This document shows positions 44,517 to 53,428 of a stretch of DNA of 64,000 bases, in pieces. The stretch spans positions 2,471,302-2,535,301 of the forward strand of contig NZ_KI421507.1 in the NCBI RefSeq assembly GCF_000473205.1. The letters are read 5' to 3'. Each line of letters begins with the position of its first letter. Position 1 is the stretch's first letter. The position numbers and the translations under genes were made by a program. Source of the stretch: Pseudophaeobacter arcticus DSM 23566. Lineage in GTDB: Bacteria; Pseudomonadota; Alphaproteobacteria; Rhodobacterales; Rhodobacteraceae. A model generated the notes under the pieces. It saw only the letters and a list, made by a program, of their open reading frames with translations. It did not search any database and was not told the DNA's origin.

Positions 44517-45746
44517 CTAGCGCTGCACGCCCTCTGCCAAGGCCTGCGCCGCTGCACTCAGCGCGCCCGCCCCATGTGGGAGCTTCAGCGCCTGCAGGCC
44601 GGTTTCGATCCCGCCCAGCAATCCCATGATCATCTGTCCGTTTACATGTCCCATATGGCCAAGGCGGAAATGGCCGTGCCACTCCGGGCTGGCCGGTCGC
44701 GCCAGCCCCAGGCCAATCCCCAGCGTCAACCCGAGGTTATGTTCCAGCCAGTGGCGCAGCTCGCTGGCGCGCGGCGCAGGCAGATGCAATGCCGTGACCG
44801 CATGAGAACGCAGCGAGGGATCGCTCACATTCATCCGCAGCCCCTGCTCGGGCGCATCAATCTGTCCCCAGGCCTCGCAGGCGGCCCAGATGGCCTTTGC
44901 CAGGCTTTCATGCCGGGCCCAAACCTGCTCCAGACCTTCGCCGTGGATCAGATCAAGGGCGGCGCGCAACCCATACAGGTGATGCGTCGGGGCGGTGCCG
45001 CCAAAATACTGGTAGAATTCCTGCGGGTTGGCCCGAGGGGTCCAATCCCAATAGCGGCTGATCCGTGGCAGTCTGGCGCGGGCCTCGGCCGCCCTGTTGT
45101 TGAAGAACACAAAGCTGACACCCGCCGGCGTCATCAGCCCCTTCTGACAGGCGGCCACCATGACATCGACGCCCCAGGCATCCATCTCAAACCGATCGCA
45201 CCCCAATGAGGCGATACAATCCGTCATCAGCAAGGCCGGGTGTCCTGCCGCATCCATCACCGCGCGCAGGGCCGCGATATCATTGCGAATGGAGCTGGAG
45301 GTATCCACATGCACGCCCAAAACCGCCTTGATTTCATGCGCCTTATCCGCAGCCAGCCGCTCCGCCACCTGAGACAGGTCCCAGGCCGCAGCGGTGCCAA
45401 AGTCAAGCACCTCCACCTCGATCCCCAGGGCCTCGGCCATTTCAGACCAGCCGATGGCAAAACGCCCCGAGGCCGGCACCAGCACCCTGTCTCCCGGTTG
45501 CAAGGTATTCATCAGCGCCGCTTCCCAGGCGCCATGGCCATTGGCGATATAGATCGCCACAAAATGGGCGGTCCCGGCCAAAGCCTTGAGATCCGGCACC
45601 AAACTGTCGGTGAGGGTCAAAAGCTCACCTGCATAAATATTGGGTGAAGGCCGATGCATTGCCTGCAGCACCGGATCCGGGATCACAGAGGGGCCCGGAA
45701 TTGCCAAATAGGGCCGTCCGCCCGATGGGTTTGAGGTTGCACGCAT
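44517..45746 (-). CDS. Class V aminotransferase (alanine/serine-glyoxylate type)
   Basis: The 409-aa PLP enzyme matches the AGXT/serine-glyoxylate subgroup. It begins with an YLAIPGPSVIPDPVLQAMHRPSPNIYAGEL segment. VLGVHVDTSSSIRNDI, LMTDCIASLGCDRFEMDAWGVDVMVAACQKGLMTPAGVSF holds the PLP Asp and the Schiff-base Lys. FRLGHMGHVNGQMIMGLLGGIETGL is the typical ending. It could work in photorespiration-like glyoxylate disposal or C1 metabolism. It is not linked here to serine-cycle genes. Confidence 0.9.
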   Translation of the reverse strand: MRATSNPSGGRPYLAIPGPSVIPDPVLQAMHRPSPNIYAGELLTLTDSLVPDLKALAGTAHFVAIYIANGHGAWEAALMNTLQPGDRVLVPASGRFAIGWSEMAEALGIEVEVLDFGTAAAWDLSQVAERLAADKAHEIKAVLGVHVDTSSSIRNDIAALRAVMDAAGHPALLMTDCIASLGCDRFEMDAWGVDVMVAACQKGLMTPAGVSFVFFNNRAAEARARLPRISRYWDWTPRANPQEFYQYFGGTAPTHHLYGLRAALDLIHGEGLEQVWARHESLAKAIWAACEAWGQIDAPEQGLRMNVSDPSLRSHAVTALHLPAPRASELRHWLEHNLGLTLGIGLGLARPASPEWHGHFRLGHMGHVNGQMIMGLLGGIETGLQALKLPHGAGALSAAAQALAEGVQR

Positions 45747-46020
45747 CTTTATTGTCCCAAATGAGATCGAGAGCCGCCCCTTGCGGCCCCCGAGCAGGTG
45801 AATTCAGCCGCAACCCTAGCCTGCACCTTGGCGAGGTCAATTGCGGAAAAGCCACCCCTCTCAGCCCGGCAACAGCTTTCAGCGCCGGGGGAGTGGCCGC
45901 CAAGAGGAGGTGCACAACGCTTGCACCCCGGCCATGAGCTGCTTAAATGGCCCAATCAAGTCACGAGAAGGCGCCAGATGACAATTGAGTTTCGACGCTC
46001 TCCAGCCGGGCAATCCCATC

Positions 46021-47880
46021 ATGAGCAATGAACATACCTCCTCCCGCGAGTTGCTGGGCTGGCTTTGGCGCGGTTATCTGCGTCAGTACATGGGGCTTTT
46101 GGGCATCGCGGTCATCTTTATGCTCGTCGAAGGGGCCACCATGGGTGCGCTTGGCTACATGATGCAGCCGATGTTCGATCTGGTCTTTGTCGCCGGCAAT
46201 ACCACCGCACTCTTCTGGGTCAGCCTGGCCTTTCTCGCCATCTTCTCTCTGCGCGGTATTTCCAGCGTCACCCAGAAGGTGCTGCTGAGCAAGGTCTCGC
46301 AGACCTCCGCTGCGGGGCTGCGCAAGGATATGCTGGCCCGTCTGATCCGCCAGGATCCCTCCTTTCATCAGTCCCATGCACCCGGGTTGCTGTTGCAGCG
46401 GGTGCAAAGCGATGTCGGCGCAATCAATGCTGTCTGGCAGGCAATGATCACTGGCGCCGGCCGCGATCTGGTGGCGCTGATCGCTGTGCTCAGCGTTGCC
46501 GTCAGCATTGACTGGCGCTGGACCGCCATTTTGCTCATCGGCGTTCCGGGGCTGTTGCTGCCGATCTCCCTGTTGCAGAAATATGTCCGCCGCAGGGCCT
46601 CGGAAGCGCGCGACCTTGGCGCCACCCTGGCCACCCGGCTGGATGAGATCTTTCACGGCATTGTGCCGATCAAGCTGAACAGTCTCGAAGAATACCAGCT
46701 CAAGCGGTTCTCCGATCACACCGACAATTTTGTCAAGGCCGAGGTGAAATCTGCCTTTGGCACCTCGGCGATCTCCGGCATGACCGATATCATGGCTGGC
46801 GTCGGCTTTATGGCGGTGCTGCTCTATGGTGGTTCGGAAATCATTGCCGGCGAAAAATCCGTTGGCCAGTTCATGAGTTTCTTCACCTCGATTGGTCTGT
46901 CCTTTGAACCCATGCGCCGCCTTGCCAATATCTCCGGCATCTGGCAGGCCGCCGCCGCCGCGCTGGAACGTATCAAGGCGCTGATGGATGCGCCGATCCT
47001 GCTGACCTCCCCCGAAAACCCCAAACCCGCCCCCAAGGGCCTGCCCGGCATTCACCTGAAAGATGTCAATCTGAACTACGGCGAGGCAGAAATCCTGCGC
47101 GGGCTGACGCTCGACGCCGAAGCAGGCAAGACCACCGCCCTGGTGGGGGCCTCCGGGGCTGGTAAGTCCACCATTTTCAACCTGTTGACCCGCATGGTGG
47201 ATCCGCAGGTCGGCACGGTGCAGATCAATGACACCAGCGTTGCAGATCTGGCCACCAAAGATCTGCGCGGGATGTTTTCCGTGGTCACCCAAGAGGGCCT
47301 GCTGTTTGATGAAACCCTGCGCGAAAACATCGTTCTGGGCCGTACAGATGTCAGCGACGAGGCTTTGGCCAAAGCGCTTGAGGACTCCCATGTGGCGGAT
47401 TTCCTTGAAAAACTTCCCGATGGGCTGGAAACTCTTGTGGGGCCGCGTGGCTCAGCGCTCTCTGGCGGGCAACGCCAGCGGGTGGTGATTGCCCGCGCCC
47501 TGTTGCGTGACACGCCCGTGCTGTTGCTGGACGAAGCCACCTCGGCGCTGGATGCGCAGTCTGAAAAGGTGGTGCAACAGGCGCTGGACAGCCTGGCCGG
47601 CGGGCGCACCACCCTGGTGATCGCCCATCGCCTGTCCACCGTGCGCAACGCCGACAAGATCATCGTGATGGAGCGTGGTCAGGTTGCCGATCAGGGCACC
47701 CACCAGGAGCTGATTGAACGCGGCGGTATCTATGCCGATCTCTACCGGTTGCAGTTTCAGGATGGCAAAACCCTGCTCGACCCCAAAGGCATTGCCGCGC
47801 AGCTTCCCACGGCGCAGGCGCAGGTGCAAACTGCGCAATCCGGCTGGTTCCGGCGTCTGCTGACGCGGATCATGAGCTAA
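46021..47880 (+). CDS. ABC exporter with fused permease and ATPase (MsbA-like)
   Basis: The ATG at 46021 gives 619 aa. The N-terminal six-helix membrane domain spans about residues 20-310. The ATPase domain follows with Walker A ALVGASGAGKST, signature LSGGQRQRVVIARALL, Walker B VLLLDEATSALD and H-loop VIAHRLSTV. The C-terminal extension contains Gln/Ala-rich TAQAQVQTAQ. Fused half-transporters of this type export lipids, peptides or drugs. The lipid-A flippase role is possible but not shown. The ribosome-binding site is weak. Confidence 0.9.
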   Translation: MSNEHTSSRELLGWLWRGYLRQYMGLLGIAVIFMLVEGATMGALGYMMQPMFDLVFVAGNTTALFWVSLAFLAIFSLRGISSVTQKVLLSKVSQTSAAGLRKDMLARLIRQDPSFHQSHAPGLLLQRVQSDVGAINAVWQAMITGAGRDLVALIAVLSVAVSIDWRWTAILLIGVPGLLLPISLLQKYVRRRASEARDLGATLATRLDEIFHGIVPIKLNSLEEYQLKRFSDHTDNFVKAEVKSAFGTSAISGMTDIMAGVGFMAVLLYGGSEIIAGEKSVGQFMSFFTSIGLSFEPMRRLANISGIWQAAAAALERIKALMDAPILLTSPENPKPAPKGLPGIHLKDVNLNYGEAEILRGLTLDAEAGKTTALVGASGAGKSTIFNLLTRMVDPQVGTVQINDTSVADLATKDLRGMFSVVTQEGLLFDETLRENIVLGRTDVSDEALAKALEDSHVADFLEKLPDGLETLVGPRGSALSGGQRQRVVIARALLRDTPVLLLDEATSALDAQSEKVVQQALDSLAGGRTTLVIAHRLSTVRNADKIIVMERGQVADQGTHQELIERGGIYADLYRLQFQDGKTLLDPKGIAAQLPTAQAQVQTAQSGWFRRLLTRIMS

Positions 47881-47919
47881 CCCCCCCTCTTCCCGGAGAG
47901 GCACAACAGTAAGCAGCGG

Positions 47920-48609
47920 CTATTTTTGATAGCCGCGCGCCAGTTTGTCGGGATCCGCCCCCAGGAAATAGCGCAACAGGGTCCAGAGATTGCCCGCGCC
48001 GCGCCGCAGCCAGCCTTCGCGTTGATAGCGCGCGGCGCTGGTCAGGGCGATAACCGGCAAAGCGGTCAGGCCCGTGAGGCGGCGCACCAGGGCCACATCC
48101 TCCATCAAGGGCTGATCGGGGTATTCTCCGGCCGACACATAGGCTGCGCGCGAAATCAGCAACCCCTGATCCCCATAGGGCAGCCCAAAGACCCGCGCCC
48201 TGACGTTCGCCCAGCCTGCAACCAGTGTTGGCCATGGCCCCTTGGCGCGAAATTTCAGCTGGAAATAGGCAGGCTGTCCTGGCTCTCCTTGGCCCGCCTG
48301 CAAATGCGCCGCCACCACTGCGGCCCAGCCCGGGGCCAGCTGCGTATCCGCATGCAGCACCAGCAACCACTCCCCACGGGCCGCAGCACAGCCCCGGCGC
48401 AGCTGGCCGCCGCGCGATGCAGTGCCGCTGACCAGCTCTGCCCCGGCCTCCGCAGCCAATTGCAGCGTTGCATCGCTAGAGCCACCATCGCTGATCACCA
48501 CCTCCCGGATCAGCCCCTCCGCCAGCCCCTCCATCAAGGCCCCCAGACTGCCCGGCAGCTCTGCAGCGGCGTTCAAGGTGGGTATCACAACAGTAATCGG
48601 CGCGGGCAT
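47920..48609 (-). CDS. Family 2 glycosyltransferase (TIGR04283 type)
   Basis: The ATG at 48609 has a CAGGAAAACACC leader; an upstream in-frame ATG sits inside a palindrome and is less likely. The 229-aa protein starts ITVVIPTLNAAAELPGSLGAL and has EVVISDGGSSDATLQLAAEAGAELVSG, then GGQLRRGCAAARGEWLLVLHADTQL, with the HAD replacing the usual DXD. VFGLPYGDQGLLISR and PLMEDVALVRRL follow. The pattern is that of the TIGR04283 subgroup, named for arsenosugar biosynthesis. That activity is not proved for this protein. Confidence 0.82.
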   Translation of the reverse strand: MPAPITVVIPTLNAAAELPGSLGALMEGLAEGLIREVVISDGGSSDATLQLAAEAGAELVSGTASRGGQLRRGCAAARGEWLLVLHADTQLAPGWAAVVAAHLQAGQGEPGQPAYFQLKFRAKGPWPTLVAGWANVRARVFGLPYGDQGLLISRAAYVSAGEYPDQPLMEDVALVRRLTGLTALPVIALTSAARYQREGWLRRGAGNLWTLLRYFLGADPDKLARGYQK

Positions 48610-48636
48610 GGTGTTTTCCTGGTTCAACTCGGATCT

Positions 48637-48672
48637 CATTCCTATATCACTAGGCCTAGTGATATAGGAATG
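48637..48672. promoter_or_regulatory. Perfect 36-bp palindrome in a divergent promoter region
   Basis: CATTCCTATATCACTAGG is followed directly by its exact reverse complement. It lies 28 bp upstream of the glycosyltransferase start on one side and about 90 bp upstream of ygfZ on the other. There is no T-run. Length and perfection exceed typical terminators. A high-affinity operator or a recombination/cruciform site are possibilities. Confidence 0.8.
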
Positions 48673-48763
48673 GGCTTGGCCATGCCTCGATGGACAGGCC
48701 CGCCCTCAGACCAAGTCCACCGCCCGCAGGCAATCCAGCCCGGGCCGCTTTGGAGACCACGCC

Positions 48764-49498
48764 ATGCGTCCGCGCAAGATTCTTCGCCTATCCGGGGCCG
48801 ATGCCCGCGACTTTCTACAGGGGCTGATCACCAGTGACGTCAACAAGATAGACCAGGGTCTGGTCTACGCCGCCCTGCTGACGCCACAGGGCAAATATCT
48901 TGCCGATTTCTTTCTGGCAGCCGATGGCGCGGATGTGCTGCTGGATGCAGATGCGGAACAGGCCGAGGCCCTGCTCAAGCGGCTCACCATGTATCGTCTG
49001 CGCGCCAAGGTGGACATCACCCCCACCGATCTGCAGGTGATGCGCGGCACCGGCCCCGCCCCCGCAGGCGCCCTGGCAGATCCGCGCCATGCGGATCTTG
49101 GCTGGCGGCTGATCGGGGCCGAGGGCGGCGAGGATGGCACCGACTGGGACGCGCTGCATGTTGCCCATTGCATCCCGCGCAGCGGTATCGAGCTGGGCCC
49201 GGACAGCTATATTCTGGAGGCCGGGTTCGAAGCCCTCAACGGGGTGGATTTCCGCAAAGGCTGCTATGTCGGCCAAGAGGTCACCGCCCGCATGAAACAC
49301 AAGACCGAGCTGCGCAAGGGGTTGCGCCAGGTCGAGATCAGCGGCACCGCGCCCGTGGGCAGCGACATCACCGCCGGTGGCAAGGTGGTCGGAACCCTGT
49401 TCACCCAATCCGGTGGCCGCGCGATTGCCTATCTGCGCTTAGACCGCGCCAAGGGAGAGATGGCCGCTGGTGACGCCCTGTTGCACTGGCAACCCTAA
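48764..49498 (+). CDS. ygfZ: Folate-binding protein YgfZ
   Basis: The 244-aa protein belongs to the YgfZ/GcvT-like family, which supports maturation or repair of certain Fe-S enzymes with folate. The start has RKILRLSGADARDFLQGLITSDV. The hallmark DFRKGCYVGQEVTARMKHKTELRKGL (K-G-C-Y-x-G-Q-E) lies in the second half. The C-terminal barrel ends with AIAYLRLDRA. It is divergent from the glycosyltransferase gene. Confidence 0.93.
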   Translation: MRPRKILRLSGADARDFLQGLITSDVNKIDQGLVYAALLTPQGKYLADFFLAADGADVLLDADAEQAEALLKRLTMYRLRAKVDITPTDLQVMRGTGPAPAGALADPRHADLGWRLIGAEGGEDGTDWDALHVAHCIPRSGIELGPDSYILEAGFEALNGVDFRKGCYVGQEVTARMKHKTELRKGLRQVEISGTAPVGSDITAGGKVVGTLFTQSGGRAIAYLRLDRAKGEMAAGDALLHWQP

Positions 49499-49663
49499 CT
49501 GGCTAGGCTCCGCCCCATCTACAGACTGTTTTTTTTCTTTCGTCTTATCATTTTGTTACACCTTTGCAGTGAAGCCTGTCCCCATCCTGTGCCCCATAAA
49601 GACTCCCCTCTTGTTGAGCCGGGGAGAGGCACTTTCCAGCTATCAATTCACCTCGGAGATCTC

Positions 49664-50224
49664 ATGCACCGCCACTGCCTTGCACTTGCCCTGACCATCC
49701 TGCCTGCCCTGCCTGCCTCAGCCCAGTACTGGGAATTTGGCGACTGGCGTGTCTTTGTTGAAACCCATGAATCCACCGAACACACCAGCCATACCTGCAC
49801 CGCCTCGACCGGTGGCGATGGCGACCCCTCGCTGAGACTCTCTGTCTATGATCTGGATGGCGGCCCTCCCGACAGCTATCCGGCGCCAACGCTCTACGAA
49901 TCTGCCGTCCGCGGCTATCCTACGCAGCTGCAAAACGGCCAGGCGGTGGGCTTTGTCTTTGACCAGAAGGCCGCCTATTATGGTATCACCAATGGCTATT
50001 TTGACGCCGACGGCTTTGCCCAGGCCGAGGTCGCACCGCGCTGGCAAGACACCATTGGCATGCTGCGCTGGATGAAGGCCAGCCAGAGCATCGACATCCG
50101 CACGGTCCAGCCCTACGGCCCCGGTCAGCCGGTCATGCAGGCCTCGCTGCGGGGATTTACCGCCGCCTATGGCAAGATGATGGATGAATGTGGCTTCTCG
50201 ATCGAGATCACCGATCCCAACTGA
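49664..50224 (+). CDS. Secreted protein of unknown function (186 aa)
   Basis: The ATG at 49664 follows GGAG (49655-49658) and gives a signal peptide MHRHCLALALTILPALPASA. The mature protein begins QYWEFGDWRVFVETHES, a Trp-rich start that recalls invasion-associated-locus-B-type proteins. Two Cys occur (HTCTAST and MDECGFS), possibly one disulfide. The remainder is beta-rich. The family is uncertain. Confidence 0.7.
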   Translation: MHRHCLALALTILPALPASAQYWEFGDWRVFVETHESTEHTSHTCTASTGGDGDPSLRLSVYDLDGGPPDSYPAPTLYESAVRGYPTQLQNGQAVGFVFDQKAAYYGITNGYFDADGFAQAEVAPRWQDTIGMLRWMKASQSIDIRTVQPYGPGQPVMQASLRGFTAAYGKMMDECGFSIEITDPN

Positions 50225-50278
50225 CAGCTGAACCCTATCCCTGGCAGTCCTTCCCGCAAAGACGGGTTTTGCCTCGGA

Positions 50279-50743
50279 TCAGAAATCCCCCGGCGTGCAT
50301 TGCAGGCAGGTCAGCCCCTCTGCGCGCCACAGATCCACCACCGAGCTGCGGTCATCCACAACGATCCAGGGCTCAAATCCATCCGCCCGAATCTCTGCCA
50401 GCAACAGCCGCTTCACATCCGGGTCGCTCATCTCGTCCTGCCCGTCCGGCCGCAGATAGAGCGCCGCACAGGCCAGGTCGTTTGCGGCCAGCCAGGCCTC
50501 GGTGTAATGGGTCCAGCCCGCAGGGCGCCCCGAACAGATCACTATGGTTTCGCCAACCTGATTGAGCCGTCTCAGCAGATGCGCCACGGGGGCGATGACC
50601 TCGGCCCCGGCCATGGCCTGATGAAAGGCCTCCCAGTTCTTCACCGCGCCATGCACCAAATGCCCCAGCCGGGAGGCATCAAATGTGGCAAGGGTGCCAT
50701 CGACATCAAAAACGACACAGGGCCGCCCGGTTTCAGAGCGCAT
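50279..50743 (-). CDS. HAD phosphatase resembling the 3'-phosphatase of polynucleotide kinase
   Basis: The ATG at 50743 gives 154 aa. HAD motifs are DVDGT (Asp13, Asp15), CSGRP (Ser71-Arg73), Lys111 in a PDVKRLLL stretch, and VVDDR (Asp130, Asp131). The end, DDRSSVVDLWRAEGLTCLQ followed by a GDF terminus, closely matches the C-terminus of T4 polynucleotide kinase/phosphatase as I remember it. It lacks the kinase half. Its start lies inside the end of the histidine phosphatase gene, so it is the last gene of the transport operon. Expected activity: removal of a 3'-phosphate or similar phosphomonoester. Confidence 0.85.
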   Translation of the reverse strand: MRSETGRPCVVFDVDGTLATFDASRLGHLVHGAVKNWEAFHQAMAGAEVIAPVAHLLRRLNQVGETIVICSGRPAGWTHYTEAWLAANDLACAALYLRPDGQDEMSDPDVKRLLLAEIRADGFEPWIVVDDRSSVVDLWRAEGLTCLQCTPGDF

Positions 50744-51299
50744 GTGCGATCTCCTTATGGCTATCATCCAACCAGACAAATGAAATGGGATGGGCATTGG
50801 CAGGGCGCCTGCCAGAGCTCTGCTGCCCCGCCAACAGGCGGGTGGCGCGGATCACCCCGGAGTGACAGACCAGGACCGGCAGGCGGTCTTGGGCCTGCGC
50901 GCAACAGGTGGTTATGGCCCGCGCCACCCGGGTGATCATCTCTGACCAGTCTTCGCCGCCTTCCGGCCGCCCCTCGCGCGGAGGCAGCTCTGACAGCGGC
51001 GCGCCTTCAAAACGTCCCCAGTTTCTTTCTCGCAGGCCGGGGTGGCAGTGGAAGTTCTGATCCGGAAAGCCCAGACGGCAGGTCTCTTGCGCACGCTCCA
51101 AGGGGCTGGAAAACAGCGCAATGGCGCCCGGCCATGGATACGCCTGCAAAGCCCGGGCCTGCTGGCGCCCCAGATCGGTGAGCGCAACATCCAACCGCCC
51201 GGCAATGATGCCATCGCGGTTTGCCGTGGTCTCCCCGTGACGGATGAGGCAAATGCTCCGCGGTGGCAGCTTTGGCCACGATAGGTCCGCCGCGCTCAT
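50733..51299 (-). CDS. Histidine phosphatase family protein
   Basis: The 188-aa protein has the catalytic RHGE motif at residues 20-23 (CLIRHGETTANRDGIIAGRLDVALTDLGRQQA). It also has the LFSSPLERAQETC arginine segment, the RERNWGRFEG loop and a second active-site His in LVCHSGVIRATR. It belongs to the phosphoglycerate-mutase-like superfamily with mono-phosphatase activity likely. The start overlaps the MBL gene stop by four bases, and it overlaps the next gene by 11 bp. Confidence 0.9.
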   Translation of the reverse strand: MSAADLSWPKLPPRSICLIRHGETTANRDGIIAGRLDVALTDLGRQQARALQAYPWPGAIALFSSPLERAQETCRLGFPDQNFHCHPGLRERNWGRFEGAPLSELPPREGRPEGGEDWSEMITRVARAITTCCAQAQDRLPVLVCHSGVIRATRLLAGQQSSGRRPANAHPISFVWLDDSHKEIAHAL

Positions 51300-52366
51300 A
51301 GCGGGATGCTCTCATGCATAAAGACCTCGGCGCCCAGCCCCTCTTCCACCAGATAGTCCTCGGGGCTGATGCAAAAGGCCGGGGCAAAGCGTTTTGCCCC
51401 AAGGCGCCGCAGCATCTTGATCTGATCCCCAAGCGGAGGATGAACGTTCCAGCGTTGGAAATACCCGCCGGGTACGGCGCAGATACCGCGGGCATGGGCG
51501 GTCATATGGCCGGTGAAAACCACATGAGCATCGCGCCCCAGTCGTCCACTTTCACGCCAGGCCCGCACATAGCCCCAGGCCGCGCCACCATCCGCATTGG
51601 GGGTGTCGCAGATCAAAAACCGCGCCTGCTCCAGATCGCCACGCTGCAACAACGGCGCAATCTCCTGCGCACGCGGGCTTAGGCCGCCGCGCGCCAGCGC
51701 TGCCGTCAGCGCGGCGCGGCATTCGGGATCAAGGATCACCGCCTCCACCCCAAAGCGCTGCACCAGATGCAGCGCCATTTCCCCGGCCCGTCCCGAAGGC
51801 GGCACCGGCAGCAGGATTTGCCCCGGCAGCCGGTCGATCAACTGATCCAAAGCGGCAAACCGATCACGCTGCGGGATCGGGTCCAGATGATAAGAGCAAT
51901 CCAGAATGGCCGTGTCGGCGGGCGGCGGTGGATCAAAGGCAAACCAGTTGGATTCCTCGGACCAATCGCCGGAATAAAACAGCCCCGCACCAATATCAAA
52001 ATGCATCCAGATGCCCCCCAGTGCGTGCCCATTGCGCCCGGTGGTCAGGCGGATGCCGTCAATCAGCACCTCGCCCTGTTCCGGCAAGACCCGCACCTCA
52101 GCCGCCGGCGGCAGCGCCTGGGCGGTCTGCGCCGTGGCATAGATCGGCAATCCGGCCTCAACCGCATAGGCGGCTCCGCCGATGTGGTCGATATGGTCAT
52201 GGGTGATAAACACCGCATCCGCCCCGACCAGCCAGGCCGGGTCAAAATGTGCGTTGGCCTCTGGCCCAAACCCACAGTCCAACAGCCAGGTTTTGCCCTC
52301 AACACAGAGCCGCATACAGGCAGGGCCTTTGTCGCCAATGCCTGACAATACTTCGATGGTGTCCAT
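51296..52366 (-). CDS. Metallo-beta-lactamase-fold hydrolase
   Basis: The 356-aa protein has the metal-binding HDHIDH motif at residues 56-61 (FITHDHIDHIGG). NGHALGGIWMHFDIGAGLFYSGDWSEE supplies a further His and Asp, and FTGHMTAHA a C-terminal His. The GHALGG...YSGD pattern is reminiscent of RNase J/beta-CASP or tRNase-like hydrolases rather than beta-lactamases. It starts one base before the ATPase stop. Phosphodiesterase activity would fit the adjacent phosphatases but is inferred. Confidence 0.85.
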   Translation of the reverse strand: MDTIEVLSGIGDKGPACMRLCVEGKTWLLDCGFGPEANAHFDPAWLVGADAVFITHDHIDHIGGAAYAVEAGLPIYATAQTAQALPPAAEVRVLPEQGEVLIDGIRLTTGRNGHALGGIWMHFDIGAGLFYSGDWSEESNWFAFDPPPPADTAILDCSYHLDPIPQRDRFAALDQLIDRLPGQILLPVPPSGRAGEMALHLVQRFGVEAVILDPECRAALTAALARGGLSPRAQEIAPLLQRGDLEQARFLICDTPNADGGAAWGYVRAWRESGRLGRDAHVVFTGHMTAHARGICAVPGGYFQRWNVHPPLGDQIKMLRRLGAKRFAPAFCISPEDYLVEEGLGAEVFMHESIPL

Positions 52367-53428
52367 TTAGTCCTCGTAAAACGCCCAGGGAGTTGCGATG
52401 CTGAGCCCCAGCTGGCTGCCTTCGCGGCAGCGCGCGCGGCTTTCGGCCATCAGCTCGGCCCCCTCAGGGGTCTGAAGTGCAAGCCGGTAACGCCCGCCCA
52501 GATAGGTGCTGCGGGCCACTGTCGCCCGCAGATCACCCGTTTCGGTGATGGTGATATCTTCGGGACGCAGGCACAGCTGATTGGGCCTGCCGCCATCGGT
52601 TTGCACCGTGATTTGCCTGCCAAACAGCCGTGCTGTACCGCTGCCATTTCCATTGCCCAAAGACCCGCCGGGGGTGAAATCACTGATTGGCAGCACCGTG
52701 CCCTCCCCCACAAAGCCCGCAACAAAGCGGTTGCAGGGGCGGCTGTACAGCGCCTCGGGGGTGTCGAACTGCACGATGCGCCCCTCATGCATCACCGCGA
52801 TCCGGTCGGCCATTGCCATGGCCTCTGCCTGATCATGGGTCACATAGACCATGGTGGCGCCAGTGCGGTGATGGAAATCCAAAAACACCTGCTGCATCGA
52901 GGCACGCAGCGCCACATCCAGATTGGCCAGAGGTTCATCCAGCAACACCGCCTGCGGGTCCGACACCAGGCACCGTGCCAGAGCCACCCGCTGCCGCTGC
53001 CCGCCGGACAGATCCGCAGGCATGCGGTCGGCAAAGGCCACCAGCCCGGTGGCCTGCAGGGCGGCTTCGGTTTGGCGGCTTTGCTCGGATTTTGACAGGC
53101 CACGGACCTCCAGCGCAAAGGAGACATTGCGGCGCACGGTCATATGCGGCCAGAGCGCATAGGACTGAAAGACAAAGCCGATATTGCGCGCCTCGGGCGG
53201 CACCGCCCGTCCTGTCGCGGCATTGGCCATCTCTTGCGCGCCTATGGACAGGGCACCAGCGGTGGGGGCCTCAAACCCTGCCAGCAGGCGCAGCAGGGTA
53301 GATTTTCCACAGCCGGAGGGGCCCAGAAGGGCGACAAATTCACCATCTTGGATGGTGGCGCTGATGGCATGCAGGGCGGCTGTGCCTGCAAAATGCTTTG
53401 CAACAGCGTTCAGTTTTATGTCTGCCAT
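52367..53428 (-). CDS. ABC transporter ATP-binding protein (iron/phosphonate/thiamine type)
   Basis: The 353-aa ATPase has Walker A GPSGCGKST (residues 36-44), Q-loop FVFQSYALWPHMTV, signature LSGGQRQRVALARCL, Walker B AVLLDEPLANLD and H-loop VTHDQAEAMAMADRIAV. A C-terminal TOBE-like domain (about 240-353) is present. Subtype is the FbpC/PotA-like importer group used for iron, polyamine, thiamine or organophosphonates. It overlaps the permease gene by 13 bp. Confidence 0.93.
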   Translation of the reverse strand: MADIKLNAVAKHFAGTAALHAISATIQDGEFVALLGPSGCGKSTLLRLLAGFEAPTAGALSIGAQEMANAATGRAVPPEARNIGFVFQSYALWPHMTVRRNVSFALEVRGLSKSEQSRQTEAALQATGLVAFADRMPADLSGGQRQRVALARCLVSDPQAVLLDEPLANLDVALRASMQQVFLDFHHRTGATMVYVTHDQAEAMAMADRIAVMHEGRIVQFDTPEALYSRPCNRFVAGFVGEGTVLPISDFTPGGSLGNGNGSGTARLFGRQITVQTDGGRPNQLCLRPEDITITETGDLRATVARSTYLGGRYRLALQTPEGAELMAESRARCREGSQLGLSIATPWAFYED

